Source: Scytonema sp. UIC 10036 | GTDB taxonomy: Bacteria; Cyanobacteriota; Cyanobacteriia; Cyanobacteriales; Nostocaceae | DNA length: 24,052 nucleotides | Direction of reading: 5' to 3' | Assembly: GCF_009725235.1 (NCBI RefSeq) | Contig: NZ_WJFC01000205.1 | Coordinates: 1-24,052 of the forward strand | In this document: positions 1 through 8,494 of the stretch, piece by piece | Position numbering within the stretch: the stretch's first letter is position 1 | Layout of the letters: each line of letters begins with the position of its first letter | The notes under the pieces: model-generated | What the model saw: only the letters and a program-made list of their open reading frames with translations | Databases searched by the model: none | Told to the model about the DNA's origin: nothing | Translations under genes and position numbers: made by a program

Positions 1-533
1 CTCTCGCTGTCCCCCCTTCTCCCTCTCCTCACGTCAGAGGTGTTGCTTTGGATATGAACCAAGCACGATTGGCAATTCGTCAAGTCCAAGATCGTCCGGG
101 AACGGCAGCAAAGATTTTTGGGCTGTTAGCACAACACAACGTTAGTGTAGACATGATTATTCAGTCCCAGCGCTGTCACGTAATAGATGGCATTCCTACA
201 CGAGACATTGCTTTCACCGTCGCCCGAATCGATGCAGAAGCTGCACAAAAAATGCTTCAGCAAAGTGCAGCCGAACACGGTTGGGGTGAAGTGGTTTTAG
301 ATAATGACATTGCCAAGGTCAGTATTGTAGGTGCTGGCATGGTAGGTCAACCAGGTGTTGCCGCTAAAATGTTTGAAGCCTTAGCAGAGCACAGAATTAA
401 TATTCAAATGATTGCTACCTCAGAAATTAAAATTAGCTGTGTTGTAGCACGTGAGGAAGGCGTCAAAGCTTTGCAAGCTATCCATGCAGCATTTGAGCTT
501 GCGGGTACTGAAAGAATTCAAGTGCCAGCATAA
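1..533 (+). CDS. lysC: Aspartate kinase, C-terminal regulatory part (5' end outside the window)
   Basis: The frame is open from the first bases of the window to TAA at 531-533, so this is the 3' end of a longer gene; the TTG at 48 is not a convincing start. The roughly 165 visible residues form two ACT domains, the paired small-molecule-binding modules that close aspartate kinases and mediate feedback inhibition by lysine and/or threonine. The first carries RPGTAAKIFGLLAQHNVSVDM, and the second carries QPGVAAKMFEALAEHRINIQM followed by IATSEIKISCVV, which is typical of aspartokinase. The enzyme phosphorylates L-aspartate with ATP in the cytoplasm, the first step towards lysine, threonine, methionine and diaminopimelate. 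Cyanobacterial forms are about 600 residues with four ACT domains, so the catalytic domain and first ACT pair should lie upstream. The proline/serine-rich stretch just before the first ACT domain is probably the inter-domain linker. Confidence 0.9.
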   Translation, partial: LAVPPSPSPHVRGVALDMNQARLAIRQVQDRPGTAAKIFGLLAQHNVSVDMIIQSQRCHVIDGIPTRDIAFTVARIDAEAAQKMLQQSAAEHGWGEVVLDNDIAKVSIVGAGMVGQPGVAAKMFEALAEHRINIQMIATSEIKISCVVAREEGVKALQAIHAAFELAGTERIQVPA

Positions 534-577
534 TCGTGCGATCGCTCTTAGGTGGAGCAAAATATTATTCTTATGGT

Positions 578-614
578 GCAGGCGAGATGTTTACAAACAA
601 CCATCTCGCCCGTG
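578..614 (+). terminator. Hairpin downstream of lysC, possible terminator
   Basis: GGCGAGATG (581-589) pairs with CATCTCGCC (602-610) around a 12-base loop, 45 bases after the lysC stop. No clean T-run follows, so it could be a weak terminator, an RNA 3'-end stabiliser or a repeat remnant. Confidence 0.35.
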
Positions 615-678
615 CTATTTCCAGAATATAAGAAACGCGAGCAATACTTGGCGATTAAGCCTGAAAATACAAAAACAC

Positions 679-753
679 GTAGGTTGGGTTGAGGAACGAA
701 ACCCAACATTTACAGGCATTTGTTGGATTTCTCCACAGGTTTACCCAACCTAC
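679..753 (+). repeat. Dispersed repeat family 1, copy A (75 bp with 11-bp inverted ends)
   Basis: The element begins GTAGGTTGGGT (679-689) and ends with its exact reverse complement ACCCAACCTAC (743-753). The inside contains TTGAGGAACGAAACCCAACA followed by TTTACAGGCATTTG. Related copies lie at 20600-20676 (minus orientation) and 23236-23353. The flank before it (AAGCCTGAAAATACAAAAACAC) is also shared with the other copies, so the mobile or amplified unit may be larger than the inverted ends suggest. It has no coding capacity and looks like a MITE-like or small dispersed repeat. Confidence 0.75.
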
Positions 754-1174
754 AAAAATTCTTACCCGAGCAGTATTGAGACCACCCTAGGATAACAAGG
801 TTGACAAAAATTTATAATTTTTTAGTAGTAATTTTACGGTAATTTCATGTTCTAATTGTTTAATTGACAAATTACGTGGTACTGTTAGGTGTAATTCTCG
901 TACATTTTCTAGTAATTTTTCAAATCAAATAAAATGTTAGGGCTAGATAAAGTATCAGTTTGTTTAAGGACAAGAATTTATTCAACCGTAAAATGGATGA
1001 ATTGATATTCGTAAAATCCTAAAAACAAGCTTCAAAAATAGTTGTTGACTGGGACTAAAACAAACAGCCAAGTAATACAAGCTTCAAACTTTCTTGATGA
1101 AAAAAATAATTCCTAATTAACTGTTCACTGATTACTGGTCACTGGTCACTGATAGAGAGAAGTAGGGGGAAATT
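754..1174. other. AT-rich spacer upstream of the SulP gene, no gene seen
   Basis: I see no credible reading frame, tRNA or strong terminator here. The last 60 bases hold a short heptamer-like array (around 1120-1153, repeated ACTGGTC/TCACTGG units), a type of sequence common between cyanobacterial genes. The purine-rich stretch AGGGGGA (1164-1170) is the likely ribosome binding site of the next gene. Confidence 0.5.
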
Positions 1175-2662
1175 TTGAATACAAAAACTTTGCATCTGGA
1201 ATGGTTCTCGAATGTCAAAGCAGATATGTTGTCGGGAATTCTAGTGGCTCTGGCACTTATTCCTGAAGCGATCGCATTTTCCTTCGTTGCAGGTGTCGAT
1301 CCTACCGTTGGATTGTATGCCTCTTTTTCTATGGCTGTAGTCACGGCTATTGCAGGAGGAAGACCGGGATTAATCTCAGCTGCTACTGGCGCAATGGCAT
1401 TGTTGTTAACCACGTTAGTTAAAGAGCATGGATTGGATTATTTATTTGCAACAACAATTGTTACAGGTATTCTCCAATGCCTGATTGGCTGGTTCAAATT
1501 AGGTCACCAAATCAGGTACGTCCCACGGGCTGTCATGAATGGCTTTCTTAACGCCTTAGCAATTTTAATTTTTGTAGCGCAGTTACGACATCTTGTAAAT
1601 GTTCCCTGGCAAGTTTATCCAATGGTAGCAGCTGGTCTTGCCATCATATATGTCTTACCCCGGTTTACAAAAATCCTACCGTCACCATTAATCGCCATTC
1701 TTGTTCTGACAGCTATTTCTATTGTTGGTCATATTAATATTCCTACGGTAGGTGATATGGGTGAGTTACCCACAACTCTCCCGGTTTTGAGAATCCCTCA
1801 AGTACCGCTCAATCTTGAGACTCTGCAAGTGATACTTCCTTACGCAATCCCCTTGAGTGTAGTAGGTTTGCTGGAATCACTATTAACAGCATCAGTTTTA
1901 GACGAGCTCACAGACACTTCTAGTGACAAGAATAGAGAAGCTAGAGGTCAGGGAATTGCCAATATTATCACGGGGTTTTTAGGAGGAATGGCGGGGTGTG
2001 CCATGATTGGTCAATCGTTAATCAACATTAGAACTGGTGGGCGCACTCGTCTTTCGACCCTAAGCGCAGGTGTTTTCTTACTGTTTTTCATCCTAGTTAT
2101 GGGTAACTGGGTCAAGCAAATCCCAATGGCATCATTAGTAGCAGTGATGATTATGGTTTGTATCAGTACATTTAGCTGGTCTTCCATTAAAACTTTACAT
2201 TTAGTTCCAAGACATGAAATTGCCGTTATGGTTACAACCATTTTCATCACCTTAATTACCCATAACCTAGCCTATGGAGTCGTTGTTGGAGTCGCTCTCA
2301 GTGCAGTCTTGTTTTCACGTAATATTGCTAAAGTTGTCTTTGTTGATTCAGTTCTGGGTGTAGATGGGACTCATCGCATATATAGCGTTGCTGGGCAATT
2401 GTTCTTCTTATCAACGGACAGCTTTCTAGCAGCATTTGACTTTAAAGAAAACTTAGATCGTGTCAAGGTTGACCTGAGCCATGCTCACTTATGGGATCAA
2501 ACAGCAGTCGCCGCCATTGATAAGGTTGTCCTCAACTTCCGCCGCAATGGTATAGAGGTAGACTTGGTAGGGTTGAATGAAGCAAGTGCTACATTAGTCA
2601 ATAAGCTTGCCATTCACAACAAATCCGGCAATGCTGCTACTCAACCAGGTTTAACCCAATAA
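1175..2662 (+). CDS. SulP-family anion transporter with C-terminal STAS domain
   Basis: This 495-residue inner-membrane protein belongs to the SulP (SLC26-like) family, whose members move sulfate, bicarbonate or other anions. The N-terminal two thirds are a run of hydrophobic segments. The start of the membrane domain ([20 protein letters not shown]) and the following [14 protein letters not shown] are SulP hallmarks. Residues about 395-480 form a soluble STAS domain ([20 protein letters not shown]). The start is TTG at 1175 with AGGGGGA ending 4 bases upstream; the next in-frame ATG, at 1226, would cut into the conserved start and is less likely. Substrate cannot be read from the sequence: cyanobacterial SulP proteins include the bicarbonate transporter BicA, but this one is shorter. 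The EamA gene follows after 50 bases on the same strand and may be co-transcribed. A stray copy of this gene's 3' end lies at 5037-5147. Confidence 0.88.
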   Translation: MNTKTLHLEWFSNVKADMLSGILVALALIPEAIAFSFVAGVDPTVGLYASFSMAVVTAIAGGRPGLISAATGAMALLLTTLVKEHGLDYLFATTIVTGILQCLIGWFKLGHQIRYVPRAVMNGFLNALAILIFVAQLRHLVNVPWQVYPMVAAGLAIIYVLPRFTKILPSPLIAILVLTAISIVGHINIPTVGDMGELPTTLPVLRIPQVPLNLETLQVILPYAIPLSVVGLLESLLTASVLDELTDTSSDKNREARGQGIANIITGFLGGMAGCAMIGQSLINIRTGGRTRLSTLSAGVFLLFFILVMGNWVKQIPMASLVAVMIMVCISTFSWSSIKTLHLVPRHEIAVMVTTIFITLITHNLAYGVVVGVALSAVLFSRNIAKVVFVDSVLGVDGTHRIYSVAGQLFFLSTDSFLAAFDFKENLDRVKVDLSHAHLWDQTAVAAIDKVVLNFRRNGIEVDLVGLNEASATLVNKLAIHNKSGNAATQPGLTQ

Positions 2663-2712
2663 TCATTGAATAATTATTTAATAATGTTAAAAGGAAAATA
2701 TTTATTAAATAT

Positions 2713-3615
2713 ATGTCATATGCCCCCTCGTACTGGAAGATAGCAGCACTATTATTTATAGGAGTCGTTGGAATTTCTACAGCAGCAATTTTTGTTAGAT
2801 TATCGACAGCTACAACTGGTTTGGATAGTATTGGTTTTAGTGTTTTTTTAGCGGCTTCTCGATTAACTATATCTTCCCTGATAATGATTCCATTATGGAA
2901 AGGTATATCTAAAGTTGAAATTCAACGTGGTGCAATTACTTACTCTCTTGTTGCTGGTATTTGTCTGGCTTGCCACTACGTAACTTGGTTTTTATCTCTC
3001 TCTTACACAACAATAGCAGCCTCAACAACTATTGTTACTAGTAATCCAATATGGGTTTGTTTATTTTCATGGATTTTATTTAAAGAAAAATCTTCGCGTT
3101 TTACAATATTAGGTGTTGCTTTTGCGTTATTAGGTGGTTTGTTAATCGGTTATGATGGAACCCTATCTGAAGTACAAGAAAAAAATCAACTATTGGGATA
3201 CTTTCTAGCTCTAATTAGTTCCTGGGTATATAGCATTTATTTTTTAGCAGGTTATGAAGCTCAACGTCAAGGTTTAAGTACTGCTCATTACGCTGTCATT
3301 GTATATGGTGCATCTGCATTAGTTCTTCTTCCATTTCCTTATTTTTTGAAAACCGGATATATTGGTTATCCATTAATTGTTTATTTTTATTTGTTGCTAA
3401 TGGCAATCTTGTCACAGGTTATTGGTCAAACCTGTTTAAATTGGTCGTTACGCTGGATATCTCCTGTTATTGTTACATTAGCGGTTATGTTTGAACCTAT
3501 TTTTTCAGCTATACTTGCATATCTATTTTTTCGTGAAGTGCCTAGTCTTCTTGTGTTCATTGGTGGAACAATTTTACTTTTTGGAGTTGCAATTGCAGCG
3601 ATTAACTCAAAGTAA
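2713..3615 (+). CDS. EamA/DMT-family transporter
   Basis: The 300-residue product is almost entirely hydrophobic, with about ten predicted membrane helices arranged as two EamA repeats (roughly residues 10-145 and 160-298), the layout of drug/metabolite exporters. Recognisable features are ISTAAIFVRLS in helix 1, SLSYTTIAASTTIVTSNPIW in the middle of repeat 1, and the repeat-2 end with VTLAVMFEPIFSAILAYLFF. Family members export small metabolites, amino acids or related compounds from the cytoplasm, and the substrate cannot be predicted. ATG at 2713 is preceded by AAAAGGAAAA about 16 bases upstream, a weak and distant ribosome site. The 50-base gap after the SulP stop contains no obvious terminator, so transcription from the SulP gene may continue into it. 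Base composition is noticeably AT-rich compared with the SulP gene. Confidence 0.88.
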   Translation: MSYAPSYWKIAALLFIGVVGISTAAIFVRLSTATTGLDSIGFSVFLAASRLTISSLIMIPLWKGISKVEIQRGAITYSLVAGICLACHYVTWFLSLSYTTIAASTTIVTSNPIWVCLFSWILFKEKSSRFTILGVAFALLGGLLIGYDGTLSEVQEKNQLLGYFLALISSWVYSIYFLAGYEAQRQGLSTAHYAVIVYGASALVLLPFPYFLKTGYIGYPLIVYFYLLLMAILSQVIGQTCLNWSLRWISPVIVTLAVMFEPIFSAILAYLFFREVPSLLVFIGGTILLFGVAIAAINSK

Positions 3616-3693
3616 ATTTTCTTATATAGCAATCCTACTCGAGTTTCAAACATATAGTATTTTTATACTAAAAAAGAGGTGTGAGGTAATACA

Positions 3694-3785
3694 ATGAAGA
3701 ACTTTTTATTAGAACTCCAGGAAAAGGCAGAAAAAATTAGCGTTTTAACAGCATTTATCGAAAGTAATTCAGATGGGCGAGAACT
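3694..3785 (+). pseudogene. Probable 5' stub of an IS630-type transposase
   Basis: A good ribosome site (GAGGTGTGAGGT) precedes ATG at 3694. The first 32 or so residues (including ISVLTAFIESN and DGREL) resemble the N-terminal start of cyanobacterial IS630-family transposase/helix-turn-helix proteins, where a segment like SNPDxRELKRALAV is usual. After DGRELQ the resemblance stops and the frame runs into unrelated sequence ending at 3882. I infer a scrap left after deletion of the rest of the element. The family assignment is from memory of the motif and only moderately sure. Confidence 0.42.
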
Positions 3786-4150
3786 GCAAAGCGCTTTTTC
3801 TGGTTGGTGGCGGTGCAATTGTATGGATTTACCGCCATCCCATGGTTCAGTGGACATGGAATGCGATCGCCCACTCATTTAATTGTGGCAATCTCTCAGC
3901 TTCACAGTCCATTTCTCATAATCAGAGTTGCCTCTGACACGAGCTGATAATCATTGTGAAGCAATACCCAAAAAGCGTAGCCCGATCCCCAATGACTGAT
4001 TGGACAAGCTAGTTTTATAAGGGGAATGTTACACATTGTGACAGTTCCCTAATTTCTTTAAGAAACGTTGCGGCTCTTAAACACATTTGTTAACTTGAAT
4101 TTGTGGATGAAACCAATTAATGAGGATTTATACTCACAGGAGGTTGAATC
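3786..4150. other. Spacer with possible degenerate coding scrap; leader of the 37-residue gene
   Basis: Another frame at about 3795-3885 reads LFLVGGGAIVWIYRHP followed by a tryptophan-rich stretch. This looks more protein-like than the open frame but has no start and I could not assign it. From 3900 to 4140 nothing coding is visible. The stretch 4085-4140 is AT-rich and presumably holds the promoter of the small gene at 4151. Confidence 0.3.
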
Positions 4151-4264
4151 ATGTCAAGTTCAATGATGGCAGTTGTAGCAGTGCTAATCCTGGGCTGGAT
4201 TCTAGCTTCTACTATTGGGACTTGGGCTTATTTTGCTAATCAGCCTAACAAAAATGAGCGGTAA
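4151..4264 (+). CDS. 37-residue single-helix membrane protein
   Basis: ATG at 4151 follows a near-ideal ribosome site (AGGAGGT at 4138-4144, spacing 6). The frame runs 37 codons to TAA at 4262-4264. The product begins MSSSMMAVVAVLILGW, has one hydrophobic helix over about residues 5-28 (ending GTWAYFA), and a short polar, charged tail (NQPNKNER). By the positive-inside rule the tail is probably cytoplasmic. The size and layout match the small one-helix subunits or accessory proteins of thylakoid or plasma-membrane complexes. I do not recognise it as any of the photosystem, cytochrome b6f or NDH-1 small subunits I can recall. It stands alone in a gene-poor stretch and may be monocistronic. Confidence rests on the ribosome site and the clean membrane-helix composition. 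Confidence 0.7.
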   Translation: MSSSMMAVVAVLILGWILASTIGTWAYFANQPNKNER

Positions 4265-4282
4265 TCTTTCGGATGCGTGAAG

Positions 4283-4579
4283 AAGGCAGTGGGCGCTAAC
4301 GAAACGTGAATCAAGACAGAACGTAAAACCGGAATTCAAACACAAAAGAAGAGAACGAAAGAATTTGTAGTATGCGCTCCGCGCACGCTACGTGAACGGA
4401 ATTCGTAATTATGGAATAAAATTGACTTTTTTCATCAATAAATTGAGGTCTACCTTAATTTATCCATAATTAATTCCGTAATTCATGAATTTTTCATTAC
4501 GGATGAAGAATCGCGATCGCGCATTTGGGCTTCAGTCCCTTAAGACAATGCGTGAGTATCCATATGCGCCCACTGCCTT
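4283..4579. repeat. 297-bp MITE-like element with perfect 14-bp inverted ends
   Basis: AAGGCAGTGGGCGC at 4283-4296 is the exact reverse complement of GCGCCCACTGCCTT at 4566-4579. Inside are a second, imperfect inverted repeat (about 4395-4425 against 4456-4487, built on ACGGAATT and AATTATGGA) and a small palindromic REP-like motif (4367-4391) of the GTAGCGTGCG...GCATAC type seen in many cyanobacterial genomes. There is no coding capacity. The whole segment could fold into a long cruciform or hairpin. No target-site duplication was obvious. It is probably a non-autonomous mobile element, or a large structured RNA. Confidence 0.5.
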
Positions 4580-5036
4580 TCGTATCTTAGATTCGGTGGT
4601 TTTGTTTTTCTAAGCGATTTTTCTTCCCAAGATCCTACGCTAACCCAAGCTTTCCAAAAATTGACTGGAAACACGTTGATATAGACGCCACTCTCATGAT
4701 AGGTTAATTGACTCAACTAACGATCTAATCAACGACTCACCCCTGTAGTGTAGAAATTATTCGTTAAATTGTGGTCATCTGTTCGTCTCTTTTGTTTTCT
4801 CTATATTTTTGTAGGAATTTATACTCTTACAAACATGGGTTTAAGCATGACATTTGTTGAAGTGTTTATCCTAAAACTTGTCTTACTATTTCCTAATCGC
4901 TCATTAACTGATACTAAGGTAACTTCCAGACTTGAACCTGTGGGTTTATGCGCTTATACGTACTCGATAGTTTCCACTATTTTATGTAATCGACGTATCA
5001 GCCTACTTGCGATTTACTACGCTGTGTAGTATTTAT
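4580..5036. other. Spacer, no credible gene
   Basis: The only open frame (TTG at 4769 to 5029, 86 codons) has no ribosome site, no family resemblance and an irregular composition, so I do not call it. The segment ends abruptly where the SulP-tail duplicate begins. Confidence 0.4.
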
Positions 5037-5147
5037 AATGGTACAGAGGTAGACTTGGTAAGATTGAATGAAGCAAGTGCTACATTAGTCAATAAGCTTG
5101 CCATTCACAGCAAATCCGGCAATGCTGCTACCCAACCAGTCCATTAA
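5037..5147 (+). pseudogene. Duplicate of the 3' end of the SulP gene
   Basis: Positions 5037-5139 match 2546-2648 with no gaps and 5 mismatches in 103 bases (about 95%). The reading frame is kept ([20 protein letters not shown]), with substitutions Ile to Thr, Gly to Arg and Asn to Ser, and ends in its own TAA at 5145-5147 after four new codons. The match stops sharply on both sides. No start codon or upstream STAS sequence is present, so it cannot be expressed as a SulP protein. It is either the remains of a tandem SulP copy whose 5' part was deleted, or a direct repeat made when the DNA between 2649 and 5036 arrived. Confidence 0.85.
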
Positions 5148-5288
5148 CTGTGTTTTAGCAGTCTTACAATCGTGAACGTAAAATTTTAGTGTATTTAGTA
5201 AGTCGGCGCACATAACAATCCCAGGACTTATGCATAGCCCTCCTTTACAAGGTTTGGGTAGAGTGGGGTAAAACTTGAGCTGACTAAG

Positions 5289-5945
5289 CTACGTAAGAAA
5301 CAACTCTTTGATTCCTGTACTACCAATTTCTATTGCTAACGCTGCTAACAAGAAACCCAAAAGCTGAGTAATAATTACCTCTCCTTCTGAGCCAATCCAT
5401 TTATCAATCTGATTTGATAAACGTAAAATCAACCAACTTAGAAACATTGCTCCCACAATACCTCCAATGACGCTGAGGTGAGGGCTAGGAGATTCAGACA
5501 TGAGTAACATCACTGTTGTCAGAGTACCCGGTCCTGCTAGCAATGGCAAAGCTAATGGCGTAATTGCAACATCGCGATCGCGATCGATAATTGGTGTATC
5601 CAAATCTCCTTGGAGCATTTGTAAAGCAATTAACAACAACAACAGTCCCCCTGCTACTCGTAAAGACCCCAAACTGATATCCAAGTAACTTAAGATAAAT
5701 CTGCCACCAAAGGCAAAAACTAAAAGAACTGCAATTGCGACTAAAACAGCTTTATCTACAACTTTGTTTCTGCGGTCTGGTTCCATACCTTTAGTTAAAA
5801 CCAAGAGTATGGGTATGTTGCCTATGGCATCTGCAAGCACAAAGACAGCAAGAAAGGTTTTAAGCAGAATAGACGTGTCCACAGTAAATAGCTTAAACCA
5901 GGTTACTCTCACAAAGGTACTTGAATGAGGAGCGCTTTTACTCAA
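5289..5945 (-). CDS. MarC-family integral membrane protein
   Basis: The 218-residue product has about six membrane helices and the MarC/UPF0056 signature regions. LLKTFLAVFVLADAIGNIPI opens the protein, SLRVAGGLLLLLIALQML lies in the middle, and ITPLALPLLAGPGTLTTVML is the family's most conserved stretch. MarC proteins sit in the plasma membrane; their transport role is unknown, and the old link of E. coli MarC to multiple antibiotic resistance was not upheld. The longest frame starts with TTG at 5945. A GTG at 5882 (VDTSILLKTF) would give about 197 residues, closer to the usual length of around 200-210 and to where homology begins. Neither start has a clear ribosome site, so the first 21 residues are doubtful. 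Confidence 0.87.
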   Translation of the reverse strand: MSKSAPHSSTFVRVTWFKLFTVDTSILLKTFLAVFVLADAIGNIPILLVLTKGMEPDRRNKVVDKAVLVAIAVLLVFAFGGRFILSYLDISLGSLRVAGGLLLLLIALQMLQGDLDTPIIDRDRDVAITPLALPLLAGPGTLTTVMLLMSESPSPHLSVIGGIVGAMFLSWLILRLSNQIDKWIGSEGEVIITQLLGFLLAALAIEIGSTGIKELFLT

Positions 5946-6028
5946 TCTATAGGTTAAGAAATTACCTTGACAAAATATGCCATAGTTAGTATTGCTAGGA
6001 CATCACTAAATCAAGGAATGAGAACACT

Positions 6029-6238
6029 TCATTTCCCCCTACCATTACCTTCTGGTTTATGAATATACCCATGCAGCACCAGTTTGCCACTTAAGAATGT
6101 CACCTCTTCAGGCTCACGGGTAAGTACTAACTCTTCAGATCGGGTTTCAACTGAGCTTCCAACAAATGGAACAGTCGCAAGTAAAAGCGATCCAAGAGTC
6201 CGAAGTCGTTGAATGAAAATAATTTTAAAAATGCTCAT
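6029..6238 (-). pseudogene. 5' stub of an alpha/beta (dienelactone-type) hydrolase
   Basis: The 69 codons encode a signal-peptide-like start (basic/hydrophobic residues about 5-28, LGSLLLATVPFVGSS). Next comes the beginning of a hydrolase domain: EEVTFLSGKLVLHGYIHKPE followed by GNG. In dienelactone-hydrolase-like proteins this region leads within a few residues to the oxyanion strand and NHG motif. Here the frame goes RGK-stop and no remainder of the domain is found towards MarC. The catalytic Ser, Asp and His are therefore all missing. The start overlaps the end of the broken CHAT gene by ATGA (6235-6238), but both genes are damaged, so that overlap is probably a by-product of a junction near 6290. 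Confidence 0.6.
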
Positions 6239-7963
6239 TTGCTTACCAGAAGAAAGGTAGAGAGCAGAGAATAAAAGGAAAGATTCTCAGGGCATGAACA
6301 GGCGATCGCAGTTTTGTCTTGAGTGCTTTGCAACCTTTTCTCTGGCATATCTCCCAAAGATTGTATGACACTTGTTGACTCGCTAGCTAAATCAAAATCA
6401 GGATCGGCTATTATTAAAGATGTATTCGCAGTATGTTTTGTCTGAACTTTAGAGCGAAGAATATCCCGTCCAACTCCTAGATATGAGATAGTGTATTTAT
6501 CTATAAGGAGATGTTTGCCTGTCTCATTTAGTGGTAATGTTTGAAACGGCACTAGATTGATGTTTCCATCTGGTGCAATTATCAAGTGTTTGTAGCCGCT
6601 GACTCCCTTAAGAATTGGCTGAAAAAGTGTTTGACTAAGTTGGATAGCTGTTTTGGAAGCGTTTGGTGTAATTTGGGACTCAGGTAAAGACAAGTCTTTT
6701 TGCCACCCCCAATGTTTTTTTAGTAGAATCGGATACCTGTGAATGAAAGACTTGAATTAAATTATCAATGGGTTCTACTTCTCCTAAATCAATCGTTTGT
6801 ACTGCATCTGGTTGCTCAGATGGTAAAATGAACGCTAGATAACGAGGAGGATGCCATTGTTGATCCCCCTTAGCCCGAACTGCCTGAAAGTCGAAAAAAT
6901 CGAAGCGGACGAATTCAATTAAAATCGAATGGCTTGGTAATGCCTCAGCTACCGCATAACGGTTGGGAAGTTGCTCGGCTAGTTGAATTTCTGGAACTTC
7001 TGATGCGAGTTGCTTTTGTAGGTTATTATGTTGCTCTTCAAGTTTTGCTAACTGTTGTTGATACGCAGTGAAATCGCGGATTCGAGACGCGGAGAAAGTC
7101 AAGGTGACTAACTGCGCGTTCAACTCACCCAGTTGACGAAACTTGTCCTGAAGATGAGGATAGCGATCGCTATAAAGGGCTTGATTTTGGGCTGCAAGTG
7201 AAGTACTTGTCAGAGCTTTGCGTTTCAGCACAAAATCCAATGCTTGCTGCTTGGCGCTATCTGAGTCCAACAGATGGTTGTAAATTAATGAGAGAAACAA
7301 ATCAAAATTGCCTCGAAGTTTCTCAATCAACGCGAAGCGATCGCTATCGGAACTGAAGGCAAATACTCTGCTAATTAACTTGTCATTAATATAACTTGCT
7401 TGAACACGGTAAGACAAAGCCTCAGCAGGGCGATTTCTAACCGTTAATACAGTTGCAAGATGATTCAAACTTTGTGCAACATCTGGATGTTCTTCGCCTA
7501 GTAGCCGTTTCCTGAGTTCCAAAGCTTCTGAGTATTTCCGTTCTGCTTGCAAATAGCGCCCTAGCGAAAAATCTATTGTTGCCACATTATTTAAACTGCG
7601 AGCCACATCAGGATGCTCGTCTCCATACAAGCTTGTTCTCATAGCAAAGGCTTCTATCTGTTTTTTTTCTGCTTCTAAATAGCGTCTCTGCTCTTTGTAA
7701 TGTCCTGCTAGATTATTTAAAGTTGATGCAATATAGGGATGCTTATCACCTAGCAATTCTTTCAAGATTTCCAAGGCTTGCAGATAGTTTTCTTTTGCTT
7801 GGGAGTAACGTCCTAGCGAATCATACAGTACTGCTAAGTTATTTAAGCTGACAGCCATATCATGATGTTTTGAACCCTGCAAATGTTTTATTTTATCGAT
7901 AGCTTCTAAATGCTTATTTTCTGCATCTTGATAACGTCCCTGAGACTCATAAAGAGCAGCAAC
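6235..7963 (-). pseudogene. Broken TPR-CHAT gene (5' truncated, frameshifted, catalytic end lost)
   Basis: Reading on the minus strand from 7963, four to five TPR units of 42 residues follow one another (kinesin-light-chain type, e.g. SLNNLAVLYDSLGRYSQA and SLNNVATIDFSLGRYLQA). Next come a coiled linker and the N-terminal half of a CHAT domain (SHSILIEFVRFDFF, YLAFILPS). CHAT domains are caspase-like peptidase domains, here in the common cyanobacterial TPR-CHAT layout. Three lesions are visible. A stop codon (7964-7966) cuts off further upstream TPR repeats. A run of seven A on the coding strand (6715-6721) shifts the frame, and six would join TKK to HWGWQKDLSLPESQ and continue to APDGNINLVPFQTLPL and SYLGVGRDIL. 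Finally the sequence becomes unrelated after about 6290, before the catalytic His and Cys motifs. The remaining ORFs are 7882-6680 and 6693-6235. Confidence 0.8.
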
Positions 7964-8077
7964 TTAGAACCTACTGGGAGAGTTGCACGATATAAAATCA
8001 CCTACATCTTAAGAGGTGAGCAATGGGGAATACTGCCAAAATACGCGATACTAGCAATTAAATAAGGAGAACAGCAT

Positions 8078-8494
8078 ATGACCACAAATCAACCAACCAT
8101 AGAAGAACGCTACCGCAGGTTAGAAACTTTATTTGTCAATGTCGGCGAAAAAGTTGTAGAGCATGACGAAACAATCAAGCAGCATAACGGTAACATTGAT
8201 GTACTGGTAGCGAACATTCAGCAATTGACCGAAAACGTTGCCGCAGTAAGCCAAAGAGTAGACGCGGTAAGCCAAAGAGTAGACGCAGTAAGCCAAAGAG
8301 TAGATTCCTTAGCCCAGCAAGCAGCAATTGACCGCCAAGCTTTTGGTGAACGAATGGATCGCCTAGCAGCCGAAGCAGCACAGGACAGGCAGCAAGCAGC
8401 AATTGACCGCCAAGAATTACGTAATTCAGTTAATCAAATACTCAATTACTTGCGAGATCGCAACGGTGGTAGCAGTCCGCCACCGCAAATTTAA
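8078..8494 (+). CDS. Cyanobacterial coiled-coil protein with heptad duplications
   Basis: ATG at 8078 has the ribosome site AGGAG (8065-8069). The 138-residue product starts MTTNQPTIEERYRRLETLF and is almost wholly predicted coiled coil. Heptads are obvious: VSQRVDA repeats three times (residues about 57-77), encoded by 21-bp units. AIDRQ occurs twice with neighbouring residues (8319-8340 and 8392-8413 are near-identical at DNA level). It has no signal peptide or membrane segment and a polar tail ending GGSSPPPQI. Small coiled-coil proteins of this layout, starting MTTNQPT with an ERxxxLE heptad, are frequent in Nostocales but have no assigned role. The last 53 bases overlap the convergent aspartic-protease gene. 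Confidence 0.75.
   Translation: MTTNQPTIEERYRRLETLFVNVGEKVVEHDETIKQHNGNIDVLVANIQQLTENVAAVSQRVDAVSQRVDAVSQRVDSLAQQAAIDRQAFGERMDRLAAEAAQDRQQAAIDRQELRNSVNQILNYLRDRNGGSSPPPQI
8246..8308 (+). repeat. Three 21-bp tandem repeats inside the coiled-coil gene
   Basis: Units at 8246-8266, 8267-8287 and 8288-8308 share GTAAGCCAAAGAGTAGA and each encodes one heptad (VSQRVDA/S). The near identity at silent positions points to recent slippage or unequal recombination, and the copy number probably varies between strains. Confidence 0.85.

Noticed and set aside
451..795. 114-codon ORF overlapping the end of lysC
   Set aside because: It runs through lysC in another frame and through repeat copy A; composition is not protein-like.
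4769..5029. 86-codon ORF in the spacer before the SulP-tail copy
   Set aside because: TTG start, no ribosome site, no recognisable motif; probably chance in AT-rich DNA.
5200..5260. CCCAGGACTTATGCATA stretch as the end of a mobile element
   Set aside because: It recalls a motif at the ends of some cyanobacterial repeats, but no partner end or second copy is visible in the window.
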